A stretch of DNA of 64,000 bases. It comes from Impatiens glandulifera. Lineage: Eukaryota > Streptophyta > Magnoliopsida > Ericales > Balsaminaceae. The stretch's first letter is position 1. Every line of letters starts with the position of its first letter. Where the stretch lies: NCBI RefSeq assembly GCF_907164915.1, contig NC_061864.1:17706484-17770483 (forward strand), in the 5' to 3' direction. The notes under the pieces are model-generated. The model made no database searches. It had not been told where the DNA came from and saw nothing but the letters and a program-made list of their open reading frames with translations. Both the position numbers and the translations under genes were made by a program. Positions 24,480 to 36,088 of this stretch are shown piece by piece.

Positions 24480-26640
24480 CCAAGCCTGTTTTCTTCTTCT
24501 TATTTCTTCTCTAGATAGTATCAACAGTCAGGAGCAAAACACAGATATAGCTTTATTTGGAATCTGCTGAGAAAAAGCGCCAAATGATCGCGAGGATCAC
24601 AATGCCCCCAAAGTGCAGAACCTCCCATCAATTCAACGTTACAGCGAAAGAAGATAATGGTGCGCTCGAAACCCAAAAATGCTTGACAGGCCTAGACTGT
24701 CTTGAAAAGCTGGATCGAAGAGGCCATTTGAGGACAGATGAAAAAAGGATAGAGGGAAGAGAAGAGGGAAGAAAAGACATTCACCATTATTGAGATTTCA
24801 GAGTTTTGGTGTTTGAAGATAGAGACATTTATTAATTGTATTGGGATCGTTGGAGCTTCTTCCTAGATCTATTACAAGCTGCGTGAAAAAAAAGGAGCAA
24901 GTCCAAGGGATTGAACAAAAGGATAAAATAAAATATATCTCATTCTGTAAATACATGGTAAGTAAAGAATTACGTGTGACTTAATTCTTTCCTAATGGAG
25001 ATACATATGTAGCCTATTCGTAGGTTTAGTTATAATAATAATAAAAATTCATTTCTTTTAAATTGGGAGAAGGATAGGAACCATTAGACGTCAAGTCGAG
25101 TAAAGAAAGTAATATCGAATAGAGTGTGCTTTAGGCTTTGATACCTATAATTTTTTTTTAAAAATTTGATGGCAATGAACATGAGAAGGATTTTAAGAAA
25201 TTAGTAAGAGTAAAGTGAGACTACCATTTGGAGGATTGTCTCGAAAGGAAATCGATTTCTTAAAAAAAGATTTGAATGAAAGATATTCGATTTAGCTCGG
25301 TCTCGTATTTCTCAGAATACTGAGAAATGTTAACTCTCAAAGAAACTCTCAAAGAAAATTTGCGAAGAGAAAGAAGATGTTGAAGTCAAGATTGAAGACA
25401 CAAATTGAAATAGGAAGTCTTATCTCCGAAAGCTGCCTAGAAGAGATGTTTAAACTCAATGGCTAAAGAAACAAAAACAAAAGTACCCATTATGGTTGAG
25501 ATATTGAAATCACCACTTGTCGTTTTACGAGAACAACACAAGTGTATCGATTCAATTAGATATATCTGTGGTACTAAAATACAAAAACTTATGTGCTAGT
25601 TGAGGTATTGAAATTAACACTTGTTGTTTTCAAAAAACAAAACTGTACTGATTCTTTTAGATACAACCCCGGTTGTATAATACATGATGACTCACAATTG
25701 TTGAGATATTAAAATCACCACTTGTTTGAAATCGAGAGAAGGTTCGAAGCATTGAAACCTCTAAAAGAATTTTTTTTATAACAATGAACATGAGGATTTT
25801 AAGAAATTAGTAAGAGTAAAGTGAGACTACCGTCCGTTTGGAGGACTGTCTCAAAAGGAAATCGATTTCTTTTAAAAAAACATTTGAATGAAAGATATCC
25901 GATTGAGCTCAATCTCGTATTCTCTTAATACTTAGAAATGTTAACTGCCAAAAAAATTTGCTAAGAGAAAGAAGATGTTGAAGTCAAGACCAAAGCCACA
26001 AATTGAAAAGAGAAAGTATTATCTCTATGCGCCGTCTAAAAGAGATGTTTAAACTCATTAGTTAAAAAAAAGAATAAAAATACCCGTTGTGGTTTAGATA
26101 TTAAAATTCCCATTTTTCGTTTTGTGAGAACACAAGTGTACCGATTCTATTAAATATATTTGTGGTAATATATATATATATATATACCATGGTATTTTGA
26201 CTTAATAAATTAAAAATGATGCAAATAAATTAAACAAATTAAATGATTTTATTTTTTAAATTAACTATGTTTGTGTATAATTTTGTAAAAAAACAAATGA
26301 AGTCCAAGTGCATCACGCAAAGACTTAGACCTTAAAAATATCTCAAATTAAACAAGCTCTAATATGAGAAACATACTAAACGATGTGTCAGCATATCACC
26401 TAATCATGTTTTCATTTTCTCTAAATGACAACAGGTAGGAGTAAAACACAATTTGGAATAAGCTGAGACAAAGCGTCAAATGATCATTGCGATGCAAAGA
26501 TTGGGTCGCAAAGATTACGATACTCCGAGTGCAGAGCCTCGTAGTGACCACGACCCATCCCATCGATTCAACGTTGTAGCGAAAGAGACAAAGGAGCAAT
26601 TCCAAGGATCAAACAATTAACCCCCTCGTGTCCACCTACC
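24480..26640. repeat. Old duplicated blocks (A-B-B'-A' order)
   Basis: Block A at about 24530-24680 and A' at 26430-26620 share words such as CAAATGATC, GTGCAGA..CTC, ATTCAACGTT and AGCGAAAGA. Block B at 25145-25577 and B' at 25770-26170 share long stretches, for example TTTTAAGAAATTAGTAAGAG and GTGAGACTACC. All copies are direct. A smaller sub-repeat of the GAGATATTGAAATCACCACT type occurs three times inside and after B. On the minus strand A and A' give short, similar but broken translations. No family was recognised; the open frame at 24557-24793 is not supported as a gene. Confidence 0.7.
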
Positions 26641-26797
26641 ACGTGTGCTCCTAAGGCCACTAAACCACTGCAACTTTTATTAAATAAATAACCTGAGACC
26701 TCACACTTTGCCCTTCTTAGAAGTTAAGGTCCCACATGTTTTTAAACCGCTTGCATCTGGATTTACTATCACTTTCATTAGTTAGTTGACTTCAGGA

Positions 26798-26829
26798 CAC
26801 TAAGTAAAAAATGGGGTTTTATCGAAAGA
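26798..26829 (+). repeat. Left terminal inverted repeat of the first CACTA element
   Basis: Begins CACTAAGTAAAAAATGGGG and ends TTTTATCGAAAG; pairs imperfectly with 38548-38578. One extra A follows CACTA compared with the right end. GGA duplication at 26795-26797. Confidence 0.9.
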
Positions 26830-29630
26830 TTTCCTCAACAAATTTATATATCTGTCGGTAGAGGTGTCGAAAGGAAGAAATCTGTTGCAAATGAAAAAAG
26901 ATGCTGACAGGCTCTACATATCTTTCGGTATTAGAATATAATACCGAAAGATATGACATATATCTTTCGGCTTTGATCCTTTTCAAAAAAATTCAAAAAA
27001 TGGCTAAGTGTTGGGTTTTCTTTAAAGGATATACCGAAAGATATAGATTATATCTTTCGGTTTTGATTCCTTTCAAAAAAATTCAGAAAACGGCTAAGTG
27101 TTGGGTTTTCTTTAATGGATATAACGAAAGATATAGACTATATCTTTTGGCTTTGATACCTACCAAAAAAACGGCTAAGTGTTTGTTTTCTTTAAGGATA
27201 AACCGAAAGATTTATCTAAATCTTTCGGTTTTGCCCAATTTCCAGCAGTTTGATTTTTTTAATTATTGAAGGCCAAAGCCGAAAGATATACATATATCTT
27301 TTGGGTTTACCCTTGAATACCAAAAGATATAATGTAAATATTTCGGGTTTGGCTTCACAAATTTCTTCACCCTTTTCTAATTGGTGTTTTGGTTTCTAAA
27401 TACATGAATCTTGTTTAATTGTACAAACATATCAATTGTGAGCCAATATTCCAAGTATAAGGGTTGTGATTGAAGTTACAAGTATAAGTTTGTGTTTGAT
27501 TATATAAAATATATATAAGGTTTGTGTTTGATTATACTTAGAATAAGTGATTATGTTTTATATTTGTATGTGTAGGGGTTTGTGTTTAATTTATAAGTAA
27601 AATTTGTGTTTAAGTTTTAAGAGTAAAATATAATCATGGTTAAATCTAGTGAAAATAATAAAATTTAAAAGGTCAAATACCAAAAGATTTAGAGTAAATC
27701 TTTCGGTTTTGCCCAATTTCCAGCAGTTTGATTTTTTTGGTTATTGAAGGCAAAAGCCGAAAGATATACATATATCTTTCGGGTTTATCTTTGAATATCG
27801 GAAGATATAGTGTAAATCTTTCAGATTTGGTCACTCTTCATAAATTTCTTCACCCTTTTCCAATTGGTATTTTGATTTCTAAATACATGAATTTTGTTTA
27901 ATTGTCCAAACATATCAATTGTGAGCCAATATTCCAAGTATAGGGGTTGTAATTGAAGTTACAAGTATATGTTTGTGTTTAATTATATAAAATGTATATA
28001 AAGTTTGTGTTTAATTATACTTAAAATACGTGATTATGTTTTATATTTGTATGTGTACGTAGGGGTTTGTGTTTAATTTATAAGTAGGATTTGTGTTTAA
28101 GTTTTAAGAGTAAAATATAATCATGGTTAAATCTAGTAAAAATAATAAAATTTAAAAGGTCAAATACCAAAAGATTTAGAGTAAATTTTTCGAGTTTGAA
28201 GAGTAAAACCAAAAGATTTATCTAAATCTTTCGATTTTATCCAATTTCCAGCAGTTTGATTTTTTTTGGTTATTGAAGGCCAAAGGCGAAAGACATACAT
28301 ATATCTTTTGGGTTTACCCTCGAATACCGAAAGATATAGTATAAATCTTTCGGGTTTGGTCACTCTTCACAAATTTCTTCACTCTTTTCCAGTTGGTATT
28401 TTGGTTTATAAATACATGAATCTTATTTAATTATTCAAACATATCAATTGTGAGCCAATATTCTAAGTATAGGGGTTGTGATTGATGTTACAAGTATATG
28501 TTTGTGTTTGAATATATAAAATGTATATAAGATTTGTGTTTGATTATACTTAGAATGAGTGAATATGTTTTATATTTGTATGTGTAGGGGTTTGTGTTTA
28601 ATTTATAAGTATAAGATTGTGTTTATGTTTGAAGGTTAAAATATAATAATGGTTAAATCTAGTTAAAATAATAAAATTTAAAAGGTCAAATACCGAAAGA
28701 TTTAAGATAAATCTTTCGGTTTTGAAGGGTAAAACCGAAATATTTGTTTAAATCTTTCGGGTTTGCCAGATTCCCAGAAGTTTGATTTTTTTGGTTATTG
28801 AAGGCCAAAGCCGAAAGATTTATGTATATCTTTCGGGTTTGCTATAGAATAATGAAAGATATAGCGTAAATCTTTCGGCTTTGGTCACTCTTCACAAATT
28901 TCTTCACCCTTTGCCAATTGGCGTTTTAGTTTCTAAGTACATTAATCTTGTTTAATTGTCCAGACATATCAATTGTGAGCCAGTATTCCAAATATAGGGG
29001 TTGTGATTGAAGTTACAAGTATAAGTTTGTATTTGAGTATATAAAATGTATATAAGGTTTGTGTTTGATTACTTAGAAAAAGTGAATATGTTTTATATTT
29101 GTATGTGTACGAGTTTGTGTTTAATTTATAAGTATAGGATTATGTTTAGATTTGAAAGATAAAATATAATAATGGTTAAATCTAGTGAAAATAAAAAATT
29201 TAAAAGGTCAAATACCAAAAGATTTAAGATAAATCTTTCGGTTTTGAAGGGTAAAACCGAAAATTTTGTCTAAATCTTTCGGGTTTTCCCAACTCCCAGA
29301 AGTTTGATTTTTTTTGTTATTTAAGGCCAAAGCTGAAAGATTTAGACAAATCTCTCGGTTTTGCTATAGAATACCGAAAGATATAGCGTAAATCTTTCGG
29401 CTTTGGTTACTCTTCACAAATTTCTTCACCCTTTTCCATTTTTTTTGGTTTCTAAGTACATTAATCTTGTTTAATTGTCCAAACATATCAATTGTGAACC
29501 AATATTACAAGTAGAGGGATTGTGATTGAATTAGTTACAAGTATAGGTTTGTGTTTGAGTATATAAAGGTTTGTGTTTGATTATATATTTAGAATAAATG
29601 AATATGTTTTATATCTGTATGTGTAAGGGT

Positions 29631-29984
29631 TGTTGAGTTATGGAGCCTACACTTATAATAAACTCTACATTGTTAATTAGAGTTTATTGGGTTTATCTTT
29701 TTTTGGTTTTGGGCTTGGGCCTGACCAAAGTTATTTGGGTTTATTACCTGAATGTTTACCCTATAAATATGTAATTATTAAGGGTTTACATTGAATAGAC
29801 AGAATTCTAGAGAGATAAAGTGTGAGGCAAAAACTCTGTATTCATTCTTCTTCTTCATAGTAAATCTGGTGGTGGCTAAAGTGGATGTAGCTCAATTTGA
29901 GTGAACCACTATAAATCTGTGTGTTTTTGTGTTTTTACAGATTGTTTTCAAACATGTCGGATTTGAGAGATACAAATCCTAACA
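29631..29984 (+). repeat. 5' LTR of copia element 1
   Basis: 354 bases, TG...CA ends, TATA-like CTATAAATATG at about 29761. Confidence 0.96.
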
Positions 29985-29986
29985 AC

Positions 29987-29998
29987 TGGTATCAGAGC
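29987..29998 (+). other. Primer binding site, initiator Met-tRNA type
   Basis: TGGTATCAGAGC, two bases after the LTR end. Confidence 0.95.
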
Positions 29999-30027
29999 AG
30001 CTGGTCTAGATCTGAGCATTGGAAATT

Positions 30028-33000
30028 ATGGCAAGTGAGAACAGTATAGGACATGGGATTGGAAGATTTGATGGGACAGATTATGCCTTCTGGAGAATGC
30101 AGATTGAAGATTATTTCTATGGAAAAAAACTTCATGTTCCTTTGAGTGAGAAACCAGAGAAGATGGATGAAGCTGAATGGAAACTCCTTGATAGACAGGT
30201 TTTGGGAGTTGTCTGATTGACGCTAGCCAAGACAGTTGCTCACAATGTAGCAAAGGAGAAGACCACCATGGGTCTGATGAAAGCTCTTTCTGATATGTAT
30301 GAGAAACCATCTGCTAACAACAAGGTACACTTAATGAAAAGACTCTTTTACTTAAGAATGATTGATGGTACTTCTATCACTACTCAGTTGAATGAATTCA
30401 ATACACTTGTGAATCAATTGCTATCTGTTGAGATTGATTTTGAGGATGAAGTTAGTGCCCTGATTTTGTTAGCATCTCTACCAAATAGCTGAGAACTTAT
30501 GAGGACAGCAATTAGTAATTCAGTTGGAAATGCTAAACTGAAATTTGTTGAAGTTAGAGATCGTATTCTTGCTAAAGAGGTTCGTAAAATTGATTCTGGT
30601 GAAACGTTCAAAGGTTCTGCTCTGAATGTGGAAAACAGGGACAGAGGTAATGATAGAAATTTCAACCGAGGTAAGAGCAGATCTATGTCAAGGAGCAGGA
30701 GGAGTCAGTCAAAGTCTGGGAGGACATTTGAGTGCTGGAATTGTGGTAAACAGGGTCATCTGAAGAGGAACTGCAAAGCACCGAAGAAAAACAGTGATGA
30801 TAAAAATGATGCAGCCAACGTTGTTACAGAATCTGTCATTGATGCGTTACTTCTGTCTGTTGATAGCCCGATAGATTCATGGGTTTTGGACTCAGGAGCG
30901 TCTTTCCACACCACTGCTCACAAAGAATTAATGGAGAATTATGTGGCTGGAAACTGTGGGAAAGTTTATCTCGCAGATGGTGAGCCACTGAATATTGTTG
31001 GCATGGGGGACATCAAATTGAAGATGGCAAATGGTTCTGTTTGGAAGATTAATAAGGTGAGACACATTCTAGGTTTAATGCGCAATTTGATCTCTGTTAC
31101 ACAACTTGATGAAGAAGGTCACAATTTCAGTTGTGGAAATGGTGCATGGAAGGTGATTAAAGGAGAAATTGTTGTTGCTCGAGGTCACAAAACTGGAACG
31201 TTATACACGACTTCAACTTGCAGAGAAACAGTTGTTGCTGTAGTTGATGACTCAAAGAACAGTGAATTGTGGCATTGCAGATTAGGCCATATGAGCGAAA
31301 AAATGATGAAAATTCTTTTGAAGAATGGACAGATTCCAGAACTGAAGTCTATTGAACATCAGTTATGTGAAAATTGCATTCTTGGAAAACAGAAACGAGT
31401 GAGTTTCTTACAAACTGGGAAGGAGCCCAAGAAAGAAAGACTAGAGTTGGTACACACTGATGTGTGGGGACCTGCACCTGTTTCTTCTATTGGCGGATCA
31501 TACTACTATGTGACTTTTATAGATGATTCAACAAGAAAAGTATGAGTTTACTTTATGAAGCACAAGTCTGAAGTATTTGCTATTTTCAAGAAGTGGAAGG
31601 CTTTGGTTGAAAATGAAACAAATTAGAAAGTTAAGTGCTTGAGATCCGACAACGGAGGTGAATATATCAATTCAGATTTCAAAGAGTATTGTGCTGAGAA
31701 TGGGATCAGTATGGTGAAGACTGTTCCCCGAACGCCTCAAGAGAATGGAGTAGCTGAAAGAATGAACCGAACATTGAACGAGCGTGCTAGAAGCATGAGA
31801 TTGCATGCAGGGCTGCCTAAAACCTTTTGGGCAGAAGCTATTAATACTGCTGCCTATTTGATAAATAGAGGACCCTCTGTTCCTCTTGAATTCATAATTC
31901 CTAAAGAAGCTTGGAGCAATAAAAAGGTAAACCTTTCTTATTTGAAAGTGTTTGGATGTTTATCATATGTTCATATTAATGAATGTGATAGGAGCAAGCT
32001 TGATCTAAAGTCTAATAAATGTTTTTTCATTGGTTATGGTGATATCGAGTTTGGTTATCGTTTCTGGAATAATCAAAATCGGAAGATCATTCGTAGCAGA
32101 AATGTTATCTTCAATGAACAGGTTTTCTACAAAGATTGTGTTAGGAAGACATCAGGTGGTGATTCCAAGTTGGAAGAGACAGGTACAGTCGATTTGAGAG
32201 AAATTTCAGCTGAATATATACCGGTTGTCGAAGAAGAACAATGTGTCGTTGAAGATGAAATCGTTGAGAACGTGGCCCCAGAGGTAAATCAGCAAACACT
32301 AGTTATACAGTTGAGAAGATCATCAAGGAATCGAAAACCAGTTGAGAGGTGATCTCCATCTCTAAACTATATCTTGTTGACAGATAGAGGTGAACTTGAA
32401 TGCTATGAGGAAGCAATACAATCTGATGAATCGGTTAAGTGGGAGTCTGCGATGAAAGATGAGATGGACTCTTTGATGTTAAATCAGACTTGGGAGCTCA
32501 CTGAGCTACCAAAGGGAAAGAAAGCACTTCACAACAAATGAATCTTCAGGATTAAAGAAGAACATGATAAAACCATGAGGTACAAGGCAAGGTTGGTTGT
32601 GAAAGGATTTCAACAGAAAGAATGTATTGACTACAATGAAATCTTCTCTCCAGTAGTTAAATTGATGACAATTAAAGCTATTTTGAGTTTGGTTGTGAAA
32701 GAAGACCTTCATCTTCAACAAATGGATGTCAAAACTGCTTTTCTTCATGGTGATCTAGATGAAGAAATTTATATGCGACAACCAGAAAGATTTAAAATCA
32801 AAGGAAAAGATGAGCTTGTGTGTAAGCTTCAGAAGAGTCTGTATGGTTTGAAACAGGCTCCAAGGCAATGGTACAAGAAGTTTGATAGCTTCATGAAAAG
32901 TAACAATTTTTTGAGGTGTGAAGTTGATCATTGCTGCTATATCAAGAGGTTTGATAAATCGTACATTATTCTTCTTCTCTACGTTGATGACATGTTGATT

Positions 33001-33936
33001 GCTGGAGCAAGCTTGTATGAGATTAACAAGCTTAAGAAAGAGTTGTCTGAAAAGTTTGCAATGAAAGATTTGGGTGCTGCAAAACAAATCCTTGGGATGA
33101 GAATTTTCAGGGATGAAGAAGTTCTCAAGCTTTCACAAGAAGAATATGTGAAGAAAGTTTTTAGCAGGTTCAACTTGTATGATGCAAAACCAGTTACTAC
33201 CCCCTTAGCTAGTCACTTCAGACTATCTAAAGATCAGTCGCCTTCAACAGAGGAGGAGAAAAATTACATGGAAACTGTTCCGTATGCCTCTGCCATTGGT
33301 TGTATTATGTATGCGATGGTTTGCACAAGACCAGACATAACACATGCAGTGGGAGTTGTTAGCAGATTCATGAGCAATCCGGGTAGACAACATTGGGAAG
33401 CAGTAAAGTGGATACTACGATACTTAAGAGGAAGTACGGGTCTTGCTTTGTGTTTTCGAAAGTCTAATATGGGTTTGGAAGGATATGTTGATGCTGACAA
33501 TGGTGGTGATGTTGATAGTAGGAAGAGCACAACAAGGTACATTTATACTCTGGGAGGTACTGCAATCAGTTGGGTTTCAAAATTGCAGAAGATTGTTGCT
33601 CTTTCTAGTTGTGAGGTAGAGTATGTTGCTGTGACAAAAGCTGCTAAGGAGATGATGTGGTTACAACCTTTTTTTCGAGAATTGGGTCAAGACTACGAGG
33701 GAAGTGTGTTGCGATGCGATAGTCAGAGTGCCATTTATTTGGCAAAGAATCCTGTTTATCATGGCAGGACGAAGCATATACAGGTTCGTTATTATTTAAT
33801 CCGGTCAGCTTTAGAAGATGGAGTATTAGCTCTTGAGAAGATTCCCGGGAATGAGAATCCAGCTGATATGTTGACGAAAACTGTGACAAATGAGAAACTG
33901 AAGTTGTGTGCAACTTCAGTTGGTCTTCTTCGTTAA
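30028..33936 (+). pseudogene. Copia element 1 gag-pol polyprotein, one frame with six stop codons
   Basis: A single uninterrupted reading frame of about 1,300 codons with no frameshift but in-frame stops at 30214, 30490, 31543, 31624, 32350 and 32539. The ATG at 30028 gives MASENSIGHGIGRFDG; the earlier codons are upstream leader. Order: gag with UBN2-like region; zinc knuckle CWNCGKQGHLKRNC near residue 236; protease with LDSGAS near residue 288; GAG-pre-integrase LWHCRLGHMSEK; integrase with the HTDVWGP, RSDNGGEY and TPQENGVAE catalytic words; reverse transcriptase with YVDDMLIAG near residue 985; RNase H with SSCEVEYVAV and DSQSAIYLAK; C-terminal NPADMLTK. At least three stops fall where the family has Trp and one where it has Arg, which fits TGG-to-TGA and CGA-to-TGA transitions. 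This copy cannot make a full protein. Confidence 0.95.
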
Positions 33937-33998
33937 GAAACTGAATGAAAAGCCACTACCGATCGAGAGATGATGAAGTTAGTCTCCAAGTGGGAGAT

Positions 33999-34367
33999 TG
34001 TTGAGTTATGAAGCCTACACTTATAATAAACTCTACATTGTTAATTAGAGTTTATTGGGTTTATCTTTTTTTGGTTTTGGGCTTGGGCCTGACCAAAGTT
34101 ATTTAGGTTTATTACCTGAATGTTTACCCTATAAATATGTAATTATTAAGGGTTTACATTGAATAGACAGAATTCTAGAGAGATAAAGTGTGAGGCAAAA
34201 ACTCTGTATTCTTTCTTCTTCTTCATAGTAAATCTGGTGGTGGCTGAAGTGGATGTAACTCAATTTGAGTGAACCACTATAAATTTGTGTGTTCTTGTGT
34301 TCTTCTTTCTTGTGTTTTTACAGATTGTTTTCAAACAGGTCGGATTTGGGAGATACAAATCCTAACA
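33999..34367 (+). repeat. 3' LTR of copia element 1
   Basis: 369 bases, same ends as the 5' LTR. Longer by 15 bases because of a TTCTTGTG-type local duplication near 34300. Followed by AGGGT. Confidence 0.96.
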
Positions 34368-35635
34368 AGGGTTTGTGTTTAGTTTATAAGTATAGGATTG
34401 TGTTTAGGTTTGAAGGATAAAATATAATAATGGTTAAATCTATTTAAAATAATAAAATTTAAAAGGTCAAATACCGAAAGATTTAGGATAAATCTTTCGG
34501 TTTTGAAAGGTAAAACCGAAAGATTTGTCTAAATCTTTCGGGTTTGCTCAATTCCCAGAAGTTTGATTTTTTTGGTTATTTAAGGCCAAAGTCGAAATAT
34601 TTAGACAAATCTTTCGGTTTTGCTATAGAATACCTAAAGATATAGCGTAAATCTTTCGGTTTTGGTTACTCTTCACAAATTTTTTCACCCTTTTCCAATT
34701 TGTTTTGGTTTCTAAGTACATTAATCTTGTTTAATTGTCCAAACATATCAATTGTGAGCCAATATTACAAGTAGAGGGATTGTGATTGAATTAGTTACAA
34801 GTATAGGTTTGTGTTTGAGTATATAAAGATTTGTGTTTGATTATATACTTAGAATAAGTGAATATGTTTTATATTTGTATGTGTAGGGGTTTGTGTTTAA
34901 TTTATTAATATAGAATTGTGTTTAAGTTTGAAGGATAAAATATAATAATGGTTAAATCTGTTTAAAATGATAAAATTTAAAATGTCAAATACCGAAAGAT
35001 TTAGGATAAAACCGAAAGATTTGTCTAAATCTTTTGAGTTTGCCCAATTCCCAGAAGTTTGATTTTTTTGGTTACTTAAGGTCAAAGCCGAAAGATTTAG
35101 ACAAATCTTTCAGTTTTGCTACAGAATACTGAAAGATATAGCGTAAATCTTTTGGTTTTGATTACTCTTCACAAATTTCTTCACCCTTTTACAATTTGTT
35201 TTTGTTTCTTAGTACATTAATCTTGTTTAATTGTCCAAACATATCAATTGTGAGCCAATATTACAAGTAAAGGGATTGTGATTGAATTAGTTACAAGTAT
35301 AAGTTTGTGTTTGAGTATATAAAATGTATATAAAGGTTTGTGTTTGATTATATACTTAGAATAAGTGAATATATTTTATATTTGTATGTGTAGGGGTTTG
35401 TGTTTAATTTATAAGTATATGATTGTGTTTAAGTTTGAAGGATAAAATATAATAATGGTTAAATCTAGTGAAAATAATAAAATTTAAAAGGTCAAATACC
35501 GAAAGATTTAAGATAAATCTTTCGGTTTTGAAGGGTAAAACCAAAATATTTGTTTAAATCTTTCGGGTTTGCCCAATTCCCAGAAGTTTGATTTTTTCTG
35601 TTATTTAAGGTCGAAGCCGAAAGATTTGTAAAATA

Positions 35636-36019
35636 AACGGATACGAATTTTATACAGAAAAACATGATGAAGGTCTGACTACTCAAAACAATGTAGTTTT
35701 TATTGTAGGCAACAACGGATCAGATACTCTATCATGCTATAGAGTTTTAACGGACATAATCCAAGTACAATATTTTTCTCACAGACGGGTTGTTCTCTTC
35801 AAGTGCAAATGGTTTGATGCACATTCTGGGGAACGTGGAGTGAAAGTGGATAAATATGAGTTTGAAAGTATAAATGTCAACCGGATTTTAAAAACCCAAA
35901 GCCAAGAACCTTATATTTTGGCGAGTCAAGCAAAACAAGTATTCTACGCCCCTAATATGGCATCACGACTCGATTGGAAGATTGTGACAAAAATAAATTC
36001 ACATTTTACAAATATATAG
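35636..36019 (+). pseudogene. CACTA transposase (TNPD type), C-terminal domain fragment
   Basis: A 127-codon open segment ending in TAG at 36017-36019. It reads NGYEFYTEKHDEGLTTQNNV, then YRVLTDIIQVQYF, VVLFKCKWFD, and ILASQAKQVFYA. These are the marks of the DUF4216-type C-terminal domain of plant CACTA transposases. The catalytic part that should precede it is absent; repeat array sequence lies directly upstream. The fragment begins without a start codon. Confidence 0.88.
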
Positions 36020-36088
36020 TTAAGATTAAATTAATGTTTTACCTTAAACTTCAATATGCTCGTACTAATATATTTGTGAACATGTACC

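Larger units (their letters stand above)
29631..34367 (+). mobile_element. Complete Ty1/copia LTR retrotransposon (Tork/Tnt1-like) nested in the CACTA element
   Basis: 5' LTR 29631-29984 and 3' LTR 33999-34367 both start TGTTGAGTTATG and end AATCCTAACA. The target duplication AGGGT is at 29626-29630 and 34368-34372. A primer binding site for initiator Met-tRNA (TGGTATCAGAGC) lies at 29987-29998 and a purine tract AAGTGGGAGA ends at the 3' LTR. LTRs differ at about nine positions plus a 15-base expansion in the 3' LTR, which suggests a fairly recent insertion. Lineage is judged from pol wording. Confidence 0.97.
27175..35630. repeat. Sub-terminal tandem array, about 8 units of 480-530 bp, interrupted by the copia element
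   Basis: Units start with AAAAGGTCAAATACC-like sequence near 27666, 28156, 28680, 29205, 34457, 34978 and 35486, after a first partial unit. Each holds four to six inverted CCGAAAGAT/ATCTTTCGG pairs with short loops, then TTCTTCACCCTTTTCCAATT, CATATCAATTGTGAGCC and several TTTGTGTTT words. The copia element splits the fifth unit. The short open frames inside (26901-27269, 28160-28363, 34897-35085) are repeat sequence. Confidence 0.92.

Noticed and set aside
24557..24793. 78-codon open frame, possible small gene
   Set aside because: Lies in a duplicated block whose other copy is broken; no signal peptide, domain or conserved motif is seen.
26901..27269. 122-codon open frame with repeated blocks
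   Set aside because: It is made of the CACTA sub-terminal repeats; each block contains the CCGAAAGAT palindrome.
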